This document shows positions 1 through 8,354 of a stretch of 64,000 bases of DNA, piece after piece; the first letter of the stretch is position 1, and each line of letters opens with the position of its first letter. This DNA is from Paenibacillus sp. GTDB taxonomy: Bacteria; Bacillota; Bacilli; Paenibacillales; YIM-B00363. The stretch spans positions 1 to 64,000 of the forward strand of contig NZ_JAPSKE010000025.1 in the NCBI RefSeq assembly GCF_031177825.1. Reading direction: 5' to 3'. A model generated the notes under the pieces. It searched no databases and was not told where the DNA came from. It worked only from the letters and a program-made list of their open reading frames with translations. The position numbers and the translations under genes are program-made.

Positions 1-39
1 ATTGTATTGGATTTGCTTCTGCCCTTTCTTTGGCGGCAT
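1..39 (-). CDS. Start of a probable IS3-family transposase OrfA (partial)
   Basis: Only 13 codons are present, reading MPPKKGQKQIQYN from an ATG at 39. The site CCGGAGGGG lies eight bases upstream. The lysine-rich start ending in KGQK resembles the first residues of IS3-family OrfA proteins, small helix-turn-helix proteins made as the first half of a frameshifted transposase. With so little sequence the call rests mainly on the adjoining terminal-repeat-like sequence. Confidence 0.35.
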   Translation of the reverse strand, partial: MPPKKGQKQIQYN

Positions 40-108
40 AGAAAAATCCCCTCCGGTCAACAGTGTTTCATCCATGATACCATGGACTCTTTTTTCACTG
101 TCTACCAT
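1..108 (-). mobile_element. Left end of an IS3-family-like insertion sequence, cut by the window edge
   Basis: Read on the minus strand, about positions 108 to 81 give a terminus of the kind seen in IS150-group IS3 elements (TGGTAGACAGTG followed by a run of A and GAGTCCATGG). A well-spaced ribosome site and the first codons of a small basic protein follow at the edge. The other end, the target duplication and most of the transposase lie outside the window. The exact outer boundary is uncertain by a few bases. Confidence 0.45.
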
Positions 109-123
109 GAGGGGATAATACCA

Positions 124-148
124 GGGCGCCGATGCGCCCCGTTTTTTT
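124..148 (+). terminator. Rho-independent terminator, plus orientation
   Basis: A perfect six-pair stem GGGCGC / GCGCCC with a CGAT loop is followed by seven T residues on the plus strand. It ends two bases before the galE stop codon. It would stop transcripts entering from the left edge or from the insertion element. Confidence 0.6.
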
Positions 149-149
149 A

Positions 150-1163
150 TTACCCATCGTAGCCATTCGGATTTTGGCTTTGCCAACGCCACGAATCGCG
201 GCACATGTCGTCGATCCCCTTAGCCGTGCGCCAGCCGAGGATTTGTTCCGCCTTCGTCGAGTCTGCGTAACAGGCGGCGACGTCTCCCGGCCGGCGGTCG
301 ACGATGCGATACGGCACTTTGACTCCGGAAGCCCTTTCGAAGGCGCTCACCAGTTCAAGGACGCTGTACCCTCGGCCGGTGCCGAGATTGAACGCTTCGA
401 CGCCGGACGCCGCCATCACGTAGCGAAGCGCCGCAAGGTGCCCGCGCGCCAAGTCTACGACGTGGATGTAATCCCGCACGCCCGTACCGTCGACAGTCTC
501 GTAATCGTCGCCGTACACCTGCAGCTCCGCGCGTCTCCCAACGGCCACTTGCGTAATATAAGGCATCAAGTTATTCGGGATGCCCTTCGGATCCTCGCCG
601 ATCGTCCCGCTCTCATGTGCCCCGATCGGGTTGAAATATCGCAGCAGCGCGATGCTCCATTGCGGATCGGACACATAGATATCGCGCAGCACCTGCTCCA
701 ACATCAACTTCGTCTGCCCGTACGGATTCGTCGCGCTGAGAGGCAAATCCTCGGTGATCGGAATCCGCTCCGGTGCGCCGTACACGGTTGCGGAGGAACT
801 GAAGACGAATCGCTTGATGCCGCGTTCGCGCATAATGTCGCACAAAATCAAGGTCCCGGTGATGTTGTTATGATAATACGCGATCGGCATGGCGACCGAT
901 TCGCCCACCGATTTCAATCCGGCCAGGTGGATGACTGCTTCGATCGAGTGCGCCTCGAAAACCGCTTCAAGGGCGGATCGATCCAACAAATCGACGCGAT
1001 AAGCGACTACAGACTTGCCGGCGATCCGCTCGATTCGACTTAATACTTCTTCCCGGCTGTTGGAATAATTGTCGACGACGACGACCTCGTAGCCGGCCGC
1101 CAGCAACTCCACGCATACATGGGCGCCGATATATCCGGTTCCTCCCGTTACAAGTATGGCCAT
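150..1163 (-). CDS. galE: UDP-glucose 4-epimerase
   Basis: This enzyme interconverts UDP-glucose and UDP-galactose in the cytoplasm and supplies galactose units for the Leloir pathway and surface polysaccharides. The 337-residue product has the family's usual length. Visible features are the NAD-binding Rossmann motif GGTGYIG at residues 7-13, an SSAT serine/threonine region near 122-126, and the catalytic tyrosine and lysine in NPYGQTK near residue 148. The ATG at 1163 is preceded by GGGGAGG. It lies 18 bases downstream of a membrane-anchored protein gene, so the two are probably cotranscribed. Confidence 0.95.
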   Translation of the reverse strand: MAILVTGGTGYIGAHVCVELLAAGYEVVVVDNYSNSREEVLSRIERIAGKSVVAYRVDLLDRSALEAVFEAHSIEAVIHLAGLKSVGESVAMPIAYYHNNITGTLILCDIMRERGIKRFVFSSSATVYGAPERIPITEDLPLSATNPYGQTKLMLEQVLRDIYVSDPQWSIALLRYFNPIGAHESGTIGEDPKGIPNNLMPYITQVAVGRRAELQVYGDDYETVDGTGVRDYIHVVDLARGHLAALRYVMAASGVEAFNLGTGRGYSVLELVSAFERASGVKVPYRIVDRRPGDVAACYADSTKAEQILGWRTAKGIDDMCRDSWRWQSQNPNGYDG

Positions 1164-1181
1164 GCTTACCTCCCCTTCTGT

Positions 1182-1805
1182 TTAAGGCTGCGCTTGCTGC
1201 TTCTTCGCCAGTTCGATGACGGCCAACCGCTTCAGGGCTTCGAACTCCTCCGGAGAAATCCGTTCGAGCACTTTCTCCTTAATCACCTGTTTCTCCTCCG
1301 CCGTTAACCCGCCGCCGGCCATCGAGGCGAAGCCGTTCAATTCCGTCATGGAAAATCGGGTAAGAAGAAACTTCGTCGCTTCTTCCCTCGTGCCTAAAGT
1401 CGACTTACTTCCGTCATCGCTCGTCTCTGCGTCAGGGGCCGACGGCGCAGCCGGCGGTGCATCCGATGCCGCCTCGGACACCGCTTCCGCCCCCGCAGCG
1501 TCGGCTTCCTCGTTCGACGCCGACGTCACCGGAACGGCCGGAACTTCCTGGAGTTGCTCCTTCACAATTCGCTGGATCTCGGGTTCTTGAAGCAGCTCAT
1601 TCACTTCCTGCTCCGTCAACAGCTTATCCGACACCTGTTCCATGACGAGAGTAGATACATAATTCATAGCAGGTTTATATGCGATCATACCCGCAACGGC
1701 AAGGAAGAACACCGTGGCGATCGTTCTTCTGGCCCATCTCGGGACGGAAAACCGTCGAACGTTCGAATCCATTTTCGTAGACAGAGTTTTCTTTACCTTC
1801 GGCAT
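1182..1805 (-). CDS. Membrane-anchored hypothetical protein
   Basis: No function is recognised. The 207-residue product has a basic N-terminus, one membrane span at about residues 26-43, and an acidic, Ala/Ser/Pro-rich linker in the middle. The C-terminal third is helical and charged (LTAEEKQVIKEKVLERI) and ends in a Lys/Gln-rich tail, so it looks like a single-pass protein with a large outer domain. The ATG at 1805 is chosen because GGAGGGG lies seven bases upstream; ATGs further upstream leave no room for a ribosome site. It precedes galE by 18 bases, but a functional link is not evident. Confidence 0.7.
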   Translation of the reverse strand: MPKVKKTLSTKMDSNVRRFSVPRWARRTIATVFFLAVAGMIAYKPAMNYVSTLVMEQVSDKLLTEQEVNELLQEPEIQRIVKEQLQEVPAVPVTSASNEEADAAGAEAVSEAASDAPPAAPSAPDAETSDDGSKSTLGTREEATKFLLTRFSMTELNGFASMAGGGLTAEEKQVIKEKVLERISPEEFEALKRLAVIELAKKQQAQP

Positions 1806-1898
1806 GAACATTCCCCTCCACATTTGCCTTCATTATATATAAATCTCTCTACCCCCACAAACCATTTTCTCCTAGCGAACCTATATGGAAGGAGGTGG

Positions 1899-2000
1899 AT
1901 GCCAAGGAAGAACAGGGTATTGAAAACACACATAGAGACGTCGGCCATCCGGCAAAGGAGATGTAATAAAGGGAAAACCAAGGAGGGAACCTGCACTTGA
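1899..2000 (+). CDS. Possible 33-codon leader ORF coupled to the SLH gene
   Basis: A short reading frame opens with ATG three bases after AAGGAGG and codes for a basic 33-residue peptide containing cysteines (RRCNKG, EGTCT). Its TGA at 1998-2000 overlaps the TTG start of the SLH protein at 1997-1999. The overlap and the ribosome site suggest translational coupling, but the spacing is short and no homologue is known to me. It may be a chance frame in an untranslated leader. Confidence 0.25.
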   Translation: MPRKNRVLKTHIETSAIRQRRCNKGKTKEGTCT

Positions 2001-3667
2001 AACGGATGAAGTTCCATTGGACGGCCAAGCTGTCCGGCGCTACGGCATTGCTGCTCGCGGTTTCCATGGCATTGCCGTTGCTCGCGTTCGCGCAATCGTA
2101 CATTTACAAGGTTTCGTACAACAAGTCGACCGGTACGGTGACCGCCAGCGTCTACACGGACGAGACGGTGACCGGCAACGTGTATTTGGACATCATGGAC
2201 GAGCACTCCAGCGTCATCGACAGCGTCTACCTGGGCGAGCGAAGCGGTACCTATACGGTGGGCGACAGCGTCTACGATCGTTACGACTTTACGTACACGG
2301 TGACGGCCAACGTCTATGATCGCCTGAAGCTCGCGAGCTGGTATAAGGATGCGGAAGACACCGTCACCAGCGACGTGTACGACGTCGAAAGCATCGCGGT
2401 AACGCCTCCCCCGGGTAACGGCGGCAGCGGCGGCTGGGGCGGCGGGTACGTCCCGACGTCGCCGCCGACCATAGACGGCGCGATCCTGGCCCAGGCGGAC
2501 GGGACAGTCGCTGCGGACGAGCTGAAGGAGAAGCTGGCCGAGCAGGACGTCGTTAGGATCGTATTAACGAGCGAGATCGTGCTGCTCCCGGCCTCGGTGC
2601 TGGCGGAAGCTCCGAACATGAAGAAAAAGACCCTCATGCTGGAAAAGGACGGCATCACCCTAGAACTCCCGCTGTCCGTTCTAAACTTGGAGCGACTCGC
2701 GGAGCAGCTGAACACCAAGCTCGAAGCGCTCGTCATCAAAGCGGAAATCGCGCCGCTCGAGGGCGAAGCGCTCGAAGCCGTCGAGCAAGCCGCGAGCCGC
2801 ATCGGCGCAGAGCTCCGATCCGACGCCGTCTCGTTCGAATTGACGGCGATCGGCGAGGAAGACCGGACGGCATCGATCCATGACTTCGGCGGCGTCTACG
2901 TATCCCGCACGCTGCCGGTCGACGCGACGGCCCATCCGTCGTTGCTTACGGGCGCGACGTTCGACTCGGCGAACGGAACGTTCTCGTTCGCGCCGATGCA
3001 GCTCGCGTACGGCGAAGCGAGCGGCGACGTCGAAGCCGCCGTCCTCAAGCGGCCTAGCAACAGCGTCTACGCCGTCATCGAACGTTCGAAGTCGTTCGCG
3101 GACATCGGCGACCATTGGGCGCAGGCGGACATCGAGAAGATGGCGGGCAAGCTCATCGTCGAAGGCGTAACGGCACAGGCGTTCGAGCCGGAGCGATCGA
3201 TTACGCGCGCGGAGTTCGCCGCGCTGCTGGTGAGAGCGTTAGGACTCCCGGCGAAGGAGCAGAGCGCGGCTGACTTTACCGACGTCTCCTCGAGCGACTG
3301 GTTCGCGGACGTCGTGGCGACGGCGGCCGAGGCCGAGCTCGTGAACGGCTACCCGGACGGCGCGTTCCGGCCGAACGATACGGTGACGCGCGCGGAGATG
3401 GCGGCGATGCTCGTGCGGGCGACCGCCTTCGCGACGGGAACGACGCCGCAGATGACGATCGCCCCGGGACAGATCGAAGCGGCCCTGTCGGGCTTCGCGG
3501 ATCGGCATCTTCTCGCTTGGGAAAAGACGTACATGGCGATCGTCGTGAAGAGCGGCATCGTGGAAGGGATGGCGGAGACGACGTTGGCGCCGAACGGCCT
3601 GGCCACTCGCGCGCAAGCCGCCGTCATGCTGAAGCGATGGCTGACGAGCGTAGGCTTCTCATCGTAA
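1997..3667 (+). CDS. Secreted S-layer-homology (SLH) domain protein
   Basis: This is a 556-residue exported protein expected to bind the cell wall through SLH modules, which recognise pyruvylated secondary wall polymers. A signal peptide covers residues 1-32 (hydrophobic ALLLAVSMALPLLAFA). A threonine/valine/tyrosine-rich beta region with repeated VYD/VTG turns follows, then a Gly-rich linker (PPPGNGGSGGWGGG). Three SLH repeats fill residues ~375-552, with typical motifs ITRAEFAALLVRAL, VTRAEMAAMLVRA and ATRAQAAVMLKRW. The start is TTG, seven bases after AAGGAGGGAA. The middle region (about 160-350) is not recognised. A strong hairpin follows the gene. Confidence 0.85.
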   Translation: MKRMKFHWTAKLSGATALLLAVSMALPLLAFAQSYIYKVSYNKSTGTVTASVYTDETVTGNVYLDIMDEHSSVIDSVYLGERSGTYTVGDSVYDRYDFTYTVTANVYDRLKLASWYKDAEDTVTSDVYDVESIAVTPPPGNGGSGGWGGGYVPTSPPTIDGAILAQADGTVAADELKEKLAEQDVVRIVLTSEIVLLPASVLAEAPNMKKKTLMLEKDGITLELPLSVLNLERLAEQLNTKLEALVIKAEIAPLEGEALEAVEQAASRIGAELRSDAVSFELTAIGEEDRTASIHDFGGVYVSRTLPVDATAHPSLLTGATFDSANGTFSFAPMQLAYGEASGDVEAAVLKRPSNSVYAVIERSKSFADIGDHWAQADIEKMAGKLIVEGVTAQAFEPERSITRAEFAALLVRALGLPAKEQSAADFTDVSSSDWFADVVATAAEAELVNGYPDGAFRPNDTVTRAEMAAMLVRATAFATGTTPQMTIAPGQIEAALSGFADRHLLAWEKTYMAIVVKSGIVEGMAETTLAPNGLATRAQAAVMLKRWLTSVGFSS

Positions 3668-3675
3668 GACAGGAA

Positions 3676-3707
3676 AAGAGGGCTCTTCCTTAGGGAAGGG
3701 CCCTCTT
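3676..3707. terminator. Bidirectional terminator between convergent genes
   Basis: A 14-base-pair stem (AAGAGGGC...TTCC / GGAAGGGCCCTCTT, one G-T wobble) with a TTAG loop lies between the SLH gene and the convergent VanZ-like gene. T-rich sequence follows on the plus side and an A-rich stretch precedes it, so it can serve both transcripts. Confidence 0.75.
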
Positions 3708-4121
3708 CTTGCCGTTAGCAATCCCCGCGCGTACGGCTTGTACCGCCAGCAAGACGAGCGCCGCGGCTCCGATGCCGGCGCAGTCCACGACCACGTCGAG
3801 CGCCCGGCCGCCCCGGGAAAACAACGGCTGCGCGAGCTCCGTCAGCAGCGCCAACGAGACGGCTGCGCCGATGGAAACGGACCACCTTTTCCAATATCCA
3901 TAGAACAGCGCCTGAAGCACCCCGAAACCGATGAAATGCCCGACCTTCCGGAGGAGCATCTCGCCGAAGAGCGAATACCCGTGGAAGAAGGTCGTCCAAT
4001 CGGGCGCCGCGGCCCAGACCGGCGGCGATAACCGCGAGGAGTCCGTAAGCTCCGTCAAATCCCAGATACAGGTACATACCACGAGCAGGCATGCCCAACC
4101 GAAACACAGCAACCCTCGCAT
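3690..4121 (-). CDS. VanZ-like integral membrane protein
   Basis: The 143-residue product has about four hydrophobic spans (near 3-20, 66-82, 88-103 and 115-133) and the VanZ family pattern: a DK/RxGHF-type motif (LRKVGHFIGFGVLQALF) and an acidic motif in the next helix (LLTELAQPLF). VanZ of enterococci gives low-level teicoplanin resistance, but most VanZ-like proteins have no known role. The ATG at 4121 fits the family start; the longer frame upstream overlaps the Nudix gene and is unsupported. It lies 14 bases downstream of that gene on the same strand. Confidence 0.75.
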   Translation of the reverse strand: MRGLLCFGWACLLVVCTCIWDLTELTDSSRLSPPVWAAAPDWTTFFHGYSLFGEMLLRKVGHFIGFGVLQALFYGYWKRWSVSIGAAVSLALLTELAQPLFSRGGRALDVVVDCAGIGAAALVLLAVQAVRAGIANGKKRALP

Positions 4122-4135
4122 GCCATCCCCCCAGT

Positions 4136-4681
4136 TTATTTCCCCAACCCCATCGCCCACCACCGCGCGATACAAGCGAGCGCCGCGCCGTGGCGGAGCT
4201 CGCCGCTCGCGACCATCTCGCGGAACGTCTCCATCGGAACCTCGACCACGTCGAGCTCCTCTCCCGCTTCGAGCCGCTGCTGACCCTTGCTCAAGCCTTC
4301 GGCGACGAACAGGTGGATCCGCTGATCCGTAGAGCCGAAGGAGGGGTAGAACGACCCAAGGGACGTCCATGCAGTCGCCGAGTAGCCGGTCTCCTCCTCG
4401 AGCTCCCGCTTCGCCATCTCGAGCGGCTCAACGCCCGCATCCACCCCGCCGGCCGGCAGCTCCCACTGCCAGGAGCGGATCGCATGCCGGTACTGCCGGA
4501 TGCATGCGACGGCCCGCCCGCCGTCCAGCAGCGGCAGCACGCATACGCCTTCGGGCATGCGGGCGTACTCCATCTCGACGGTGCGGCCTTGGAACGTCTT
4601 CACTTCTTCCTGAACGATCTCGAAAAATCGATAACGCGTGCGGCGGCTGCCCAGCACGGTCCAGTTCTCATCGCGAGTCAT
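4136..4681 (-). CDS. Nudix hydrolase, ADP-ribose pyrophosphatase type
   Basis: This predicted cytoplasmic enzyme would hydrolyse nucleoside diphosphate-linked substrates such as ADP-ribose. At 181 residues it fits the ADPRase branch. The Nudix box is at about residues 98-120 (GGVDAGVEPLEMAKRELEEE), preceded by the WELPAGG strand typical of this branch. The glutamate normally at box position 7 appears one place later (GVE instead of GE), while the metal-binding REL-EE core is intact. The ATG follows GGGAGG. VanZ-like protein follows in the same direction. Confidence 0.85.
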   Translation of the reverse strand: MTRDENWTVLGSRRTRYRFFEIVQEEVKTFQGRTVEMEYARMPEGVCVLPLLDGGRAVACIRQYRHAIRSWQWELPAGGVDAGVEPLEMAKRELEEETGYSATAWTSLGSFYPSFGSTDQRIHLFVAEGLSKGQQRLEAGEELDVVEVPMETFREMVASGELRHGAALACIARWWAMGLGK

Positions 4682-4846
4682 CGGTACGCTTCCTCCCGCT
4701 TATGGAATGAATGTACCTATTGTATCGATTAGACGTCCGAGTTACAAAAATTGTTTCCAAACTGATTCTATCGATTCGTTGATGATTAATATGCCTTATT
4801 TTATAATATGCATATCAACATTTTCCATACGGAAAGGAGGGTAATA

Positions 4847-5278
4847 ATGTTAACGTATAACGTGCGAGACGCGTTCCAAGTGTTGAAGGAGCGCGGCATC
4901 GCCCGAGACAAACAAGAAGTTCGCAAATGGCTCAACGAAGGCTATATCGAAGCGGAACCGCCGGAAAACCGGAGGCTCGGTTGGAAGATTCAAGCCGATG
5001 CGCTTCATCGATTCATCGAACGCTACGAGGTCGGCGAATTCCAAGGGCTGATGCAGCGGCGGAAGGCGATTCCCGCGTTGTCGATCGAAGCGCGCCCGAT
5101 GTCGGAAGGAGAGCCTAAGGGCTCGGACTCGCAGCTGTTCCGGCTCGAGGAGGAGATGACCACGCTTCGCCAGCAAGTCCGGGCGCTGCGGCGGGAGATG
5201 AACGACTTGAAGAAGGTGCTCGGTTTCCCCGTGCTGGCGGCGGTGCAGACGAGCGACGGGAAAGCTGCGGACTCCTAG
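4847..5278 (+). CDS. Small helix-turn-helix, coiled-coil DNA-binding protein
   Basis: The 143-residue product starts with a MerR/excisionase-like winged-helix region, residues 1-70, in which an AFQVLKERGI helix is followed by VRKWLNEGYI. Residues ~105-128 form a charged coiled coil (LEEEMTTLRQQVRALRREMN). The arrangement suggests a dimeric DNA-binding protein, but its targets are unknown. The ATG follows GGAAAGGAGGG at ideal spacing. The upstream 165 bases are strongly AT-rich (TTATTTTATAATATG), so they probably hold the promoter. Confidence 0.65.
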   Translation: MLTYNVRDAFQVLKERGIARDKQEVRKWLNEGYIEAEPPENRRLGWKIQADALHRFIERYEVGEFQGLMQRRKAIPALSIEARPMSEGEPKGSDSQLFRLEEEMTTLRQQVRALRREMNDLKKVLGFPVLAAVQTSDGKAADS

Positions 5279-5365
5279 CCTTAGGAATCATTTTTGACTT
5301 TATAGGGTGAAAATGAGTAAACTTATGTAACGGCTACATTTTCTAAGGCAAAGGGGCTATCCGTA

Positions 5366-5653
5366 TTGAGAACAAAGCTTGTTATCGATAACGTCGCGCT
5401 GTCGGATCATAACGAGGAGCTCGGCCTGTACCAGTTCATCGTTACGTTCACGGACCGCTCGAAGGCTCGCGTATTTATGCGTCGGGACCCGGAGTGGAAG
5501 GTATCCAGCGTGAACCGGCTCTTGAACATTCCGTGCACGATCTGCCGGAAAGATTATTACTGCAAGTGCTTCGAGAAGCACGCGCCGGACATCGAGAACC
5601 AGTTGGTGGAAGGCGAGTATATCCCAGAAGCGTTGGCATCGAAAGCGCAATGA
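5366..5653 (+). CDS. Conserved small protein with a CxxC...CxC motif
   Basis: The function is not recognised. The 95-residue product has two beta-rich segments and then a cysteine cluster at about residues 53-63 (CTICRKDYYCKC), which could bind zinc or an iron-sulfur cluster; a nearby KH supplies a possible fourth ligand. The start is TTG at 5366 after AAGGGG. The gene stands alone with a promoter-sized gap before it and a strong hairpin terminator after it. Confidence 0.55.
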   Translation: MRTKLVIDNVALSDHNEELGLYQFIVTFTDRSKARVFMRRDPEWKVSSVNRLLNIPCTICRKDYYCKCFEKHAPDIENQLVEGEYIPEALASKAQ

Positions 5654-5669
5654 CATACAGAACATGACG

Positions 5670-5703
5670 GAAGCCCCTCGGATCGAGCGATCCTTGGGGC
5701 TTC
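5670..5703 (+). terminator. Rho-independent terminator
   Basis: A stem GAAGCCCC / GGGGCTTC encloses a second stem GGATC / GATCC, followed by TTCTTTC. It closes the small cysteine-motif gene. Confidence 0.7.
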
Positions 5704-5729
5704 TTCTTTCGATTTATAAGGGACGGGAG

Positions 5730-5954
5730 TTACGATTCGGACGCTTCCGCCTCGGCTTCCTCCGTCGCTTCTTCCGCCGCTTCCTCCGCCGCTTCCTCCT
5801 CTGTAATGACGGCCGGTTCCCCGTCCTTCACTTCGATGACGACGACGGGCGACCCGTTATTGCGGTCCATCGTGATTTTGTTCCCTTCCACATCGATCTC
5901 GGCCCCAGGATTGCAGAGACCTAACAAGAGTACGATCAGTGCGATCTTACCCAC
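5730..5954 (-). CDS. Small secreted or membrane-anchored acidic protein
   Basis: This 74-residue product is not recognised. It begins with a signal-like hydrophobic stretch (GKIALIVLLLGLCNPG), continues with a short beta-like segment, and ends in an alanine/glutamate repeat tail of the EEAAEEA type. The GTG at 5954 is preferred because AGAGGGAG lies eight bases upstream; a GTG at 5963 is also possible. The tail's low complexity limits family assignment. Confidence 0.45.
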   Translation of the reverse strand: MGKIALIVLLLGLCNPGAEIDVEGNKITMDRNNGSPVVVIEVKDGEPAVITEEEAAEEAAEEATEEAEAEASES

Positions 5955-6029
5955 GCGATTCACTCCCTCTTCTATGTCATTCCGCGGTGCGGAGTACATT
6001 ATATGAGGCGAATGACGAGCGTATACGAA

Positions 6030-7079
6030 TTATTTCTTATACAACTCTGATTCGAACAACCAGCTCGAGCTGCCGTCCGCCCACGTGCCCCAGCTGGAGA
6101 GCAGGCGGATCTTTCCGTTCTCTCCCGGAGCGATCGCCCAATCGTAGTCGCCCGACCCTTGTTGGAGCACGATGGCGAGGATGCGCTCCCCGTTGATTTC
6201 CGCCGGGAACGAGAGTCTCCATTCCCCTTCCGCATCGCCCCAGAGCGCATGCTTCATGACGAACGTTCCGTCGGCGTTGACGGTGACGGTGCCTTGCTCC
6301 GCTCCCGCATCGTATACATGAGTCGCATAGTTGCCCGTATCCGTATAGTACAAGTTCGTCGCGCCGCCCGGCGTCCAGAGATGCCAGGTGCCGTACAGCT
6401 GTTCGAAGTCGGTGATGGGTTCTTGGATATCGGCCGCAGGAGCAGTCGGCTCATTCGCTGCGGTCCCGCCTGCCGGCGGATTCCCGATTTCGATCGTATT
6501 CGTTGACGCCGTATGCGTAACCGACAGGTCCAGATTTTCCGCGATGAACCGCAGCGGGACGAGCGTCCGGCCCCCGGAGATGACGGGAGGGGCATCCATC
6601 GGTACCGTCCGGCCGTTCACCAAGGCGGAGGACTGATTCAGCTTCAAGACGACGTTGTTGTTCCCAAGCGACAGAGTAATCTGCTCCTTCGCCGCATCCC
6701 AGTCGACGGTAGCGCGAAGAGCCTCCCCTAGAAAACGAAACGGCACCATCGTCCGCCCATTCACGGCGGTCGGAGGGGCGTCGAGCGTCATCGTTTCGTT
6801 CTGGATGACGGCTTGCTTGCTGTCGAGCTTGAGACGAATGTAGATCGAGTCGTCGGACGCCTTCGGCCCGGCGGCGGGCGTAGACGTTGCCTCTTTCGCG
6901 GGCGCAGGCGCCTTCTCCTCCGGCTCCACGCTCCACTGCTCCGTATACGTCGGCGACGACCATTGCTCGGTATACGTCGGCGACGTCCATACTTCCGTTG
7001 CGCCGGCCGTTGCGGAACTACCCAATGCGAGCGCAGGTATCGCCAAGAAAACCTTCCTCCAATGATCCTTCCTCATCAT
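6030..7079 (-). CDS. Secreted protein with copper-amine-oxidase-N-like (stalk) domains
   Basis: The 349-residue exported protein has a signal peptide (residues 1-27), then two near-identical tryptophan repeats (WTSPTYTEQW, WSSPTYTEQW) and a Pro/Ala linker. A tandem copper amine oxidase N-terminal-type domain spans residues 75-200, with the diagnostic PPTAVNGRTMVPFRFLGEAL and ISGGRTLVPLRFIAENL. These domains in Bacillales are probably structural or wall-associated, not oxidases; no catalytic oxidase domain is present. The last ~130 residues form an unrecognised beta-rich domain. The ATG follows GAGGGAAG. A paralogue lies directly upstream, 27 bases away. Confidence 0.75.
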   Translation of the reverse strand: MMRKDHWRKVFLAIPALALGSSATAGATEVWTSPTYTEQWSSPTYTEQWSVEPEEKAPAPAKEATSTPAAGPKASDDSIYIRLKLDSKQAVIQNETMTLDAPPTAVNGRTMVPFRFLGEALRATVDWDAAKEQITLSLGNNNVVLKLNQSSALVNGRTVPMDAPPVISGGRTLVPLRFIAENLDLSVTHTASTNTIEIGNPPAGGTAANEPTAPAADIQEPITDFEQLYGTWHLWTPGGATNLYYTDTGNYATHVYDAGAEQGTVTVNADGTFVMKHALWGDAEGEWRLSFPAEINGERILAIVLQQGSGDYDWAIAPGENGKIRLLSSWGTWADGSSSWLFESELYKK

Positions 7080-7106
7080 ACCGCTTCCCTCTCCCTCTCC
7101 GGAAAA

Positions 7107-8282
7107 TTACTCGTCGACTTGGATGCCGAGCGAGTACTCGAACCAAATCTTTGTCTCGCCCGTATAGCCATAGTGGTACCTGACGCTGACGAGACCGTCC
7201 TGCTTCGGGATCAACGCCCAATCGACGCCGGTGGGTCCGTTCTCCAGGATCAACGCATGATCCTGACCGATCACTTCGTCTTTCGCCGCCCGTCGCCACG
7301 TCCCCGTTACGACGCCGTTCCCGGCGCTGGCGATCCCGTAGACGCCGTCCTCGCTCACGATCAGCTTCCCCATCTCGATCCCCTTGTCGCGCCCTTCCGC
7401 TCGAAGCTCCCATGTACCGAAATAATCGAAGCCGTTGTCTTCGGGCACCGGCTTCGGCTGCTCCGGTTCGGGCGAAGGCTCAGGCACCGGAGTCGTCGGG
7501 TCGACGATCGCGATCTTCTCGGTCGCGCCGTCGTATTCCACCCGATAACCGAAAAATTCGCCGACGAATCGCAGCGGCACCAACGTCGCCCCGTTCAGCA
7601 CCATCGGCGGGAAATCCAATGCGGTCGTCTTGCCGTCCAAGATCGCCTCCGTCCGGTTGACCCAAAGCTGCGCCTTCTTCCCTTGCAGCTCAAGGGTGAC
7701 CTTCTGCTCCGCCTCCGACCAAGTGACGTCGGCTTGCAGCGCCTCCCCGATGAAGCGCAGCGGAATCATCGCTCGCCCGTTGATCGTGAACGGAGGGACG
7801 CTCATCGCCGTCTCCTTGCCTCGAACGAAGGCCGTCGAGCTGCCGATTTGCATCGTGATCGTGTTCGAGACGTCCGATGGCACCGGTTGCGATGGCCCCG
7901 CAGGGCCCGGCTTCTCTTCGGGCTCCGCAGGCCGCTGAGGCTCCGGCTCCGGTGTCGGCTTCGGCTCAGGCGCCGGCTTCGGCCCCGGGTCCGGCGCCGT
8001 CGGCGAAGGCTCGCGCGGCCCGCTCCCGGCGGGCGGCTCCGACCACAGGTCGTCGGACCAGAGCCCCGATCCCGGCGAGCCGCCGCCGGACGCGTCGTCC
8101 GCCCCCCACCACCAATCCCAATCCGAGGAAGAGCCGCTGCCCGGCGTCTCCCCTTGCCCCGGCGATTCGCTCCACAGCTCCGTCGACCATTGCTCCGCGG
8201 CATACGCGCCCGGCGATACCGACAATGTTCCCGCCAGCATCGCCGCGACGATCGAGAGCCCCTTATGAACACGAACACCCAT
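7107..8282 (-). CDS. Second secreted copper-amine-oxidase-N-like protein, tandem paralogue
   Basis: This 391-residue protein has the same plan as its downstream neighbour: signal peptide, tryptophan-rich repeats (WSTELWSES, LWSDDLWSEP), a long Pro/Glu linker (residues ~90-130), then two stalk domains with FTINGRAMIPLRFIGEAL and VLNGATLVPLRFVGEFF. A C-terminal beta domain resembles the neighbour's (ending in EDGVYGIA and GPTGVDWALIPKQDG). The pair looks like a tandem duplication that has diverged. The start is uncertain: ATG at 8282 or TTG at 8291/8294 after GGAAGGGG. Confidence 0.7.
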   Translation of the reverse strand: MGVRVHKGLSIVAAMLAGTLSVSPGAYAAEQWSTELWSESPGQGETPGSGSSSDWDWWWGADDASGGGSPGSGLWSDDLWSEPPAGSGPREPSPTAPDPGPKPAPEPKPTPEPEPQRPAEPEEKPGPAGPSQPVPSDVSNTITMQIGSSTAFVRGKETAMSVPPFTINGRAMIPLRFIGEALQADVTWSEAEQKVTLELQGKKAQLWVNRTEAILDGKTTALDFPPMVLNGATLVPLRFVGEFFGYRVEYDGATEKIAIVDPTTPVPEPSPEPEQPKPVPEDNGFDYFGTWELRAEGRDKGIEMGKLIVSEDGVYGIASAGNGVVTGTWRRAAKDEVIGQDHALILENGPTGVDWALIPKQDGLVSVRYHYGYTGETKIWFEYSLGIQVDE

Positions 8283-8354
8283 GCGATCCAACAACCCCTT
8301 CCCGCGGTTTCGATCCTCCCTTCATTGAACCAGAAGCGCCTTACAAAAAACTTA

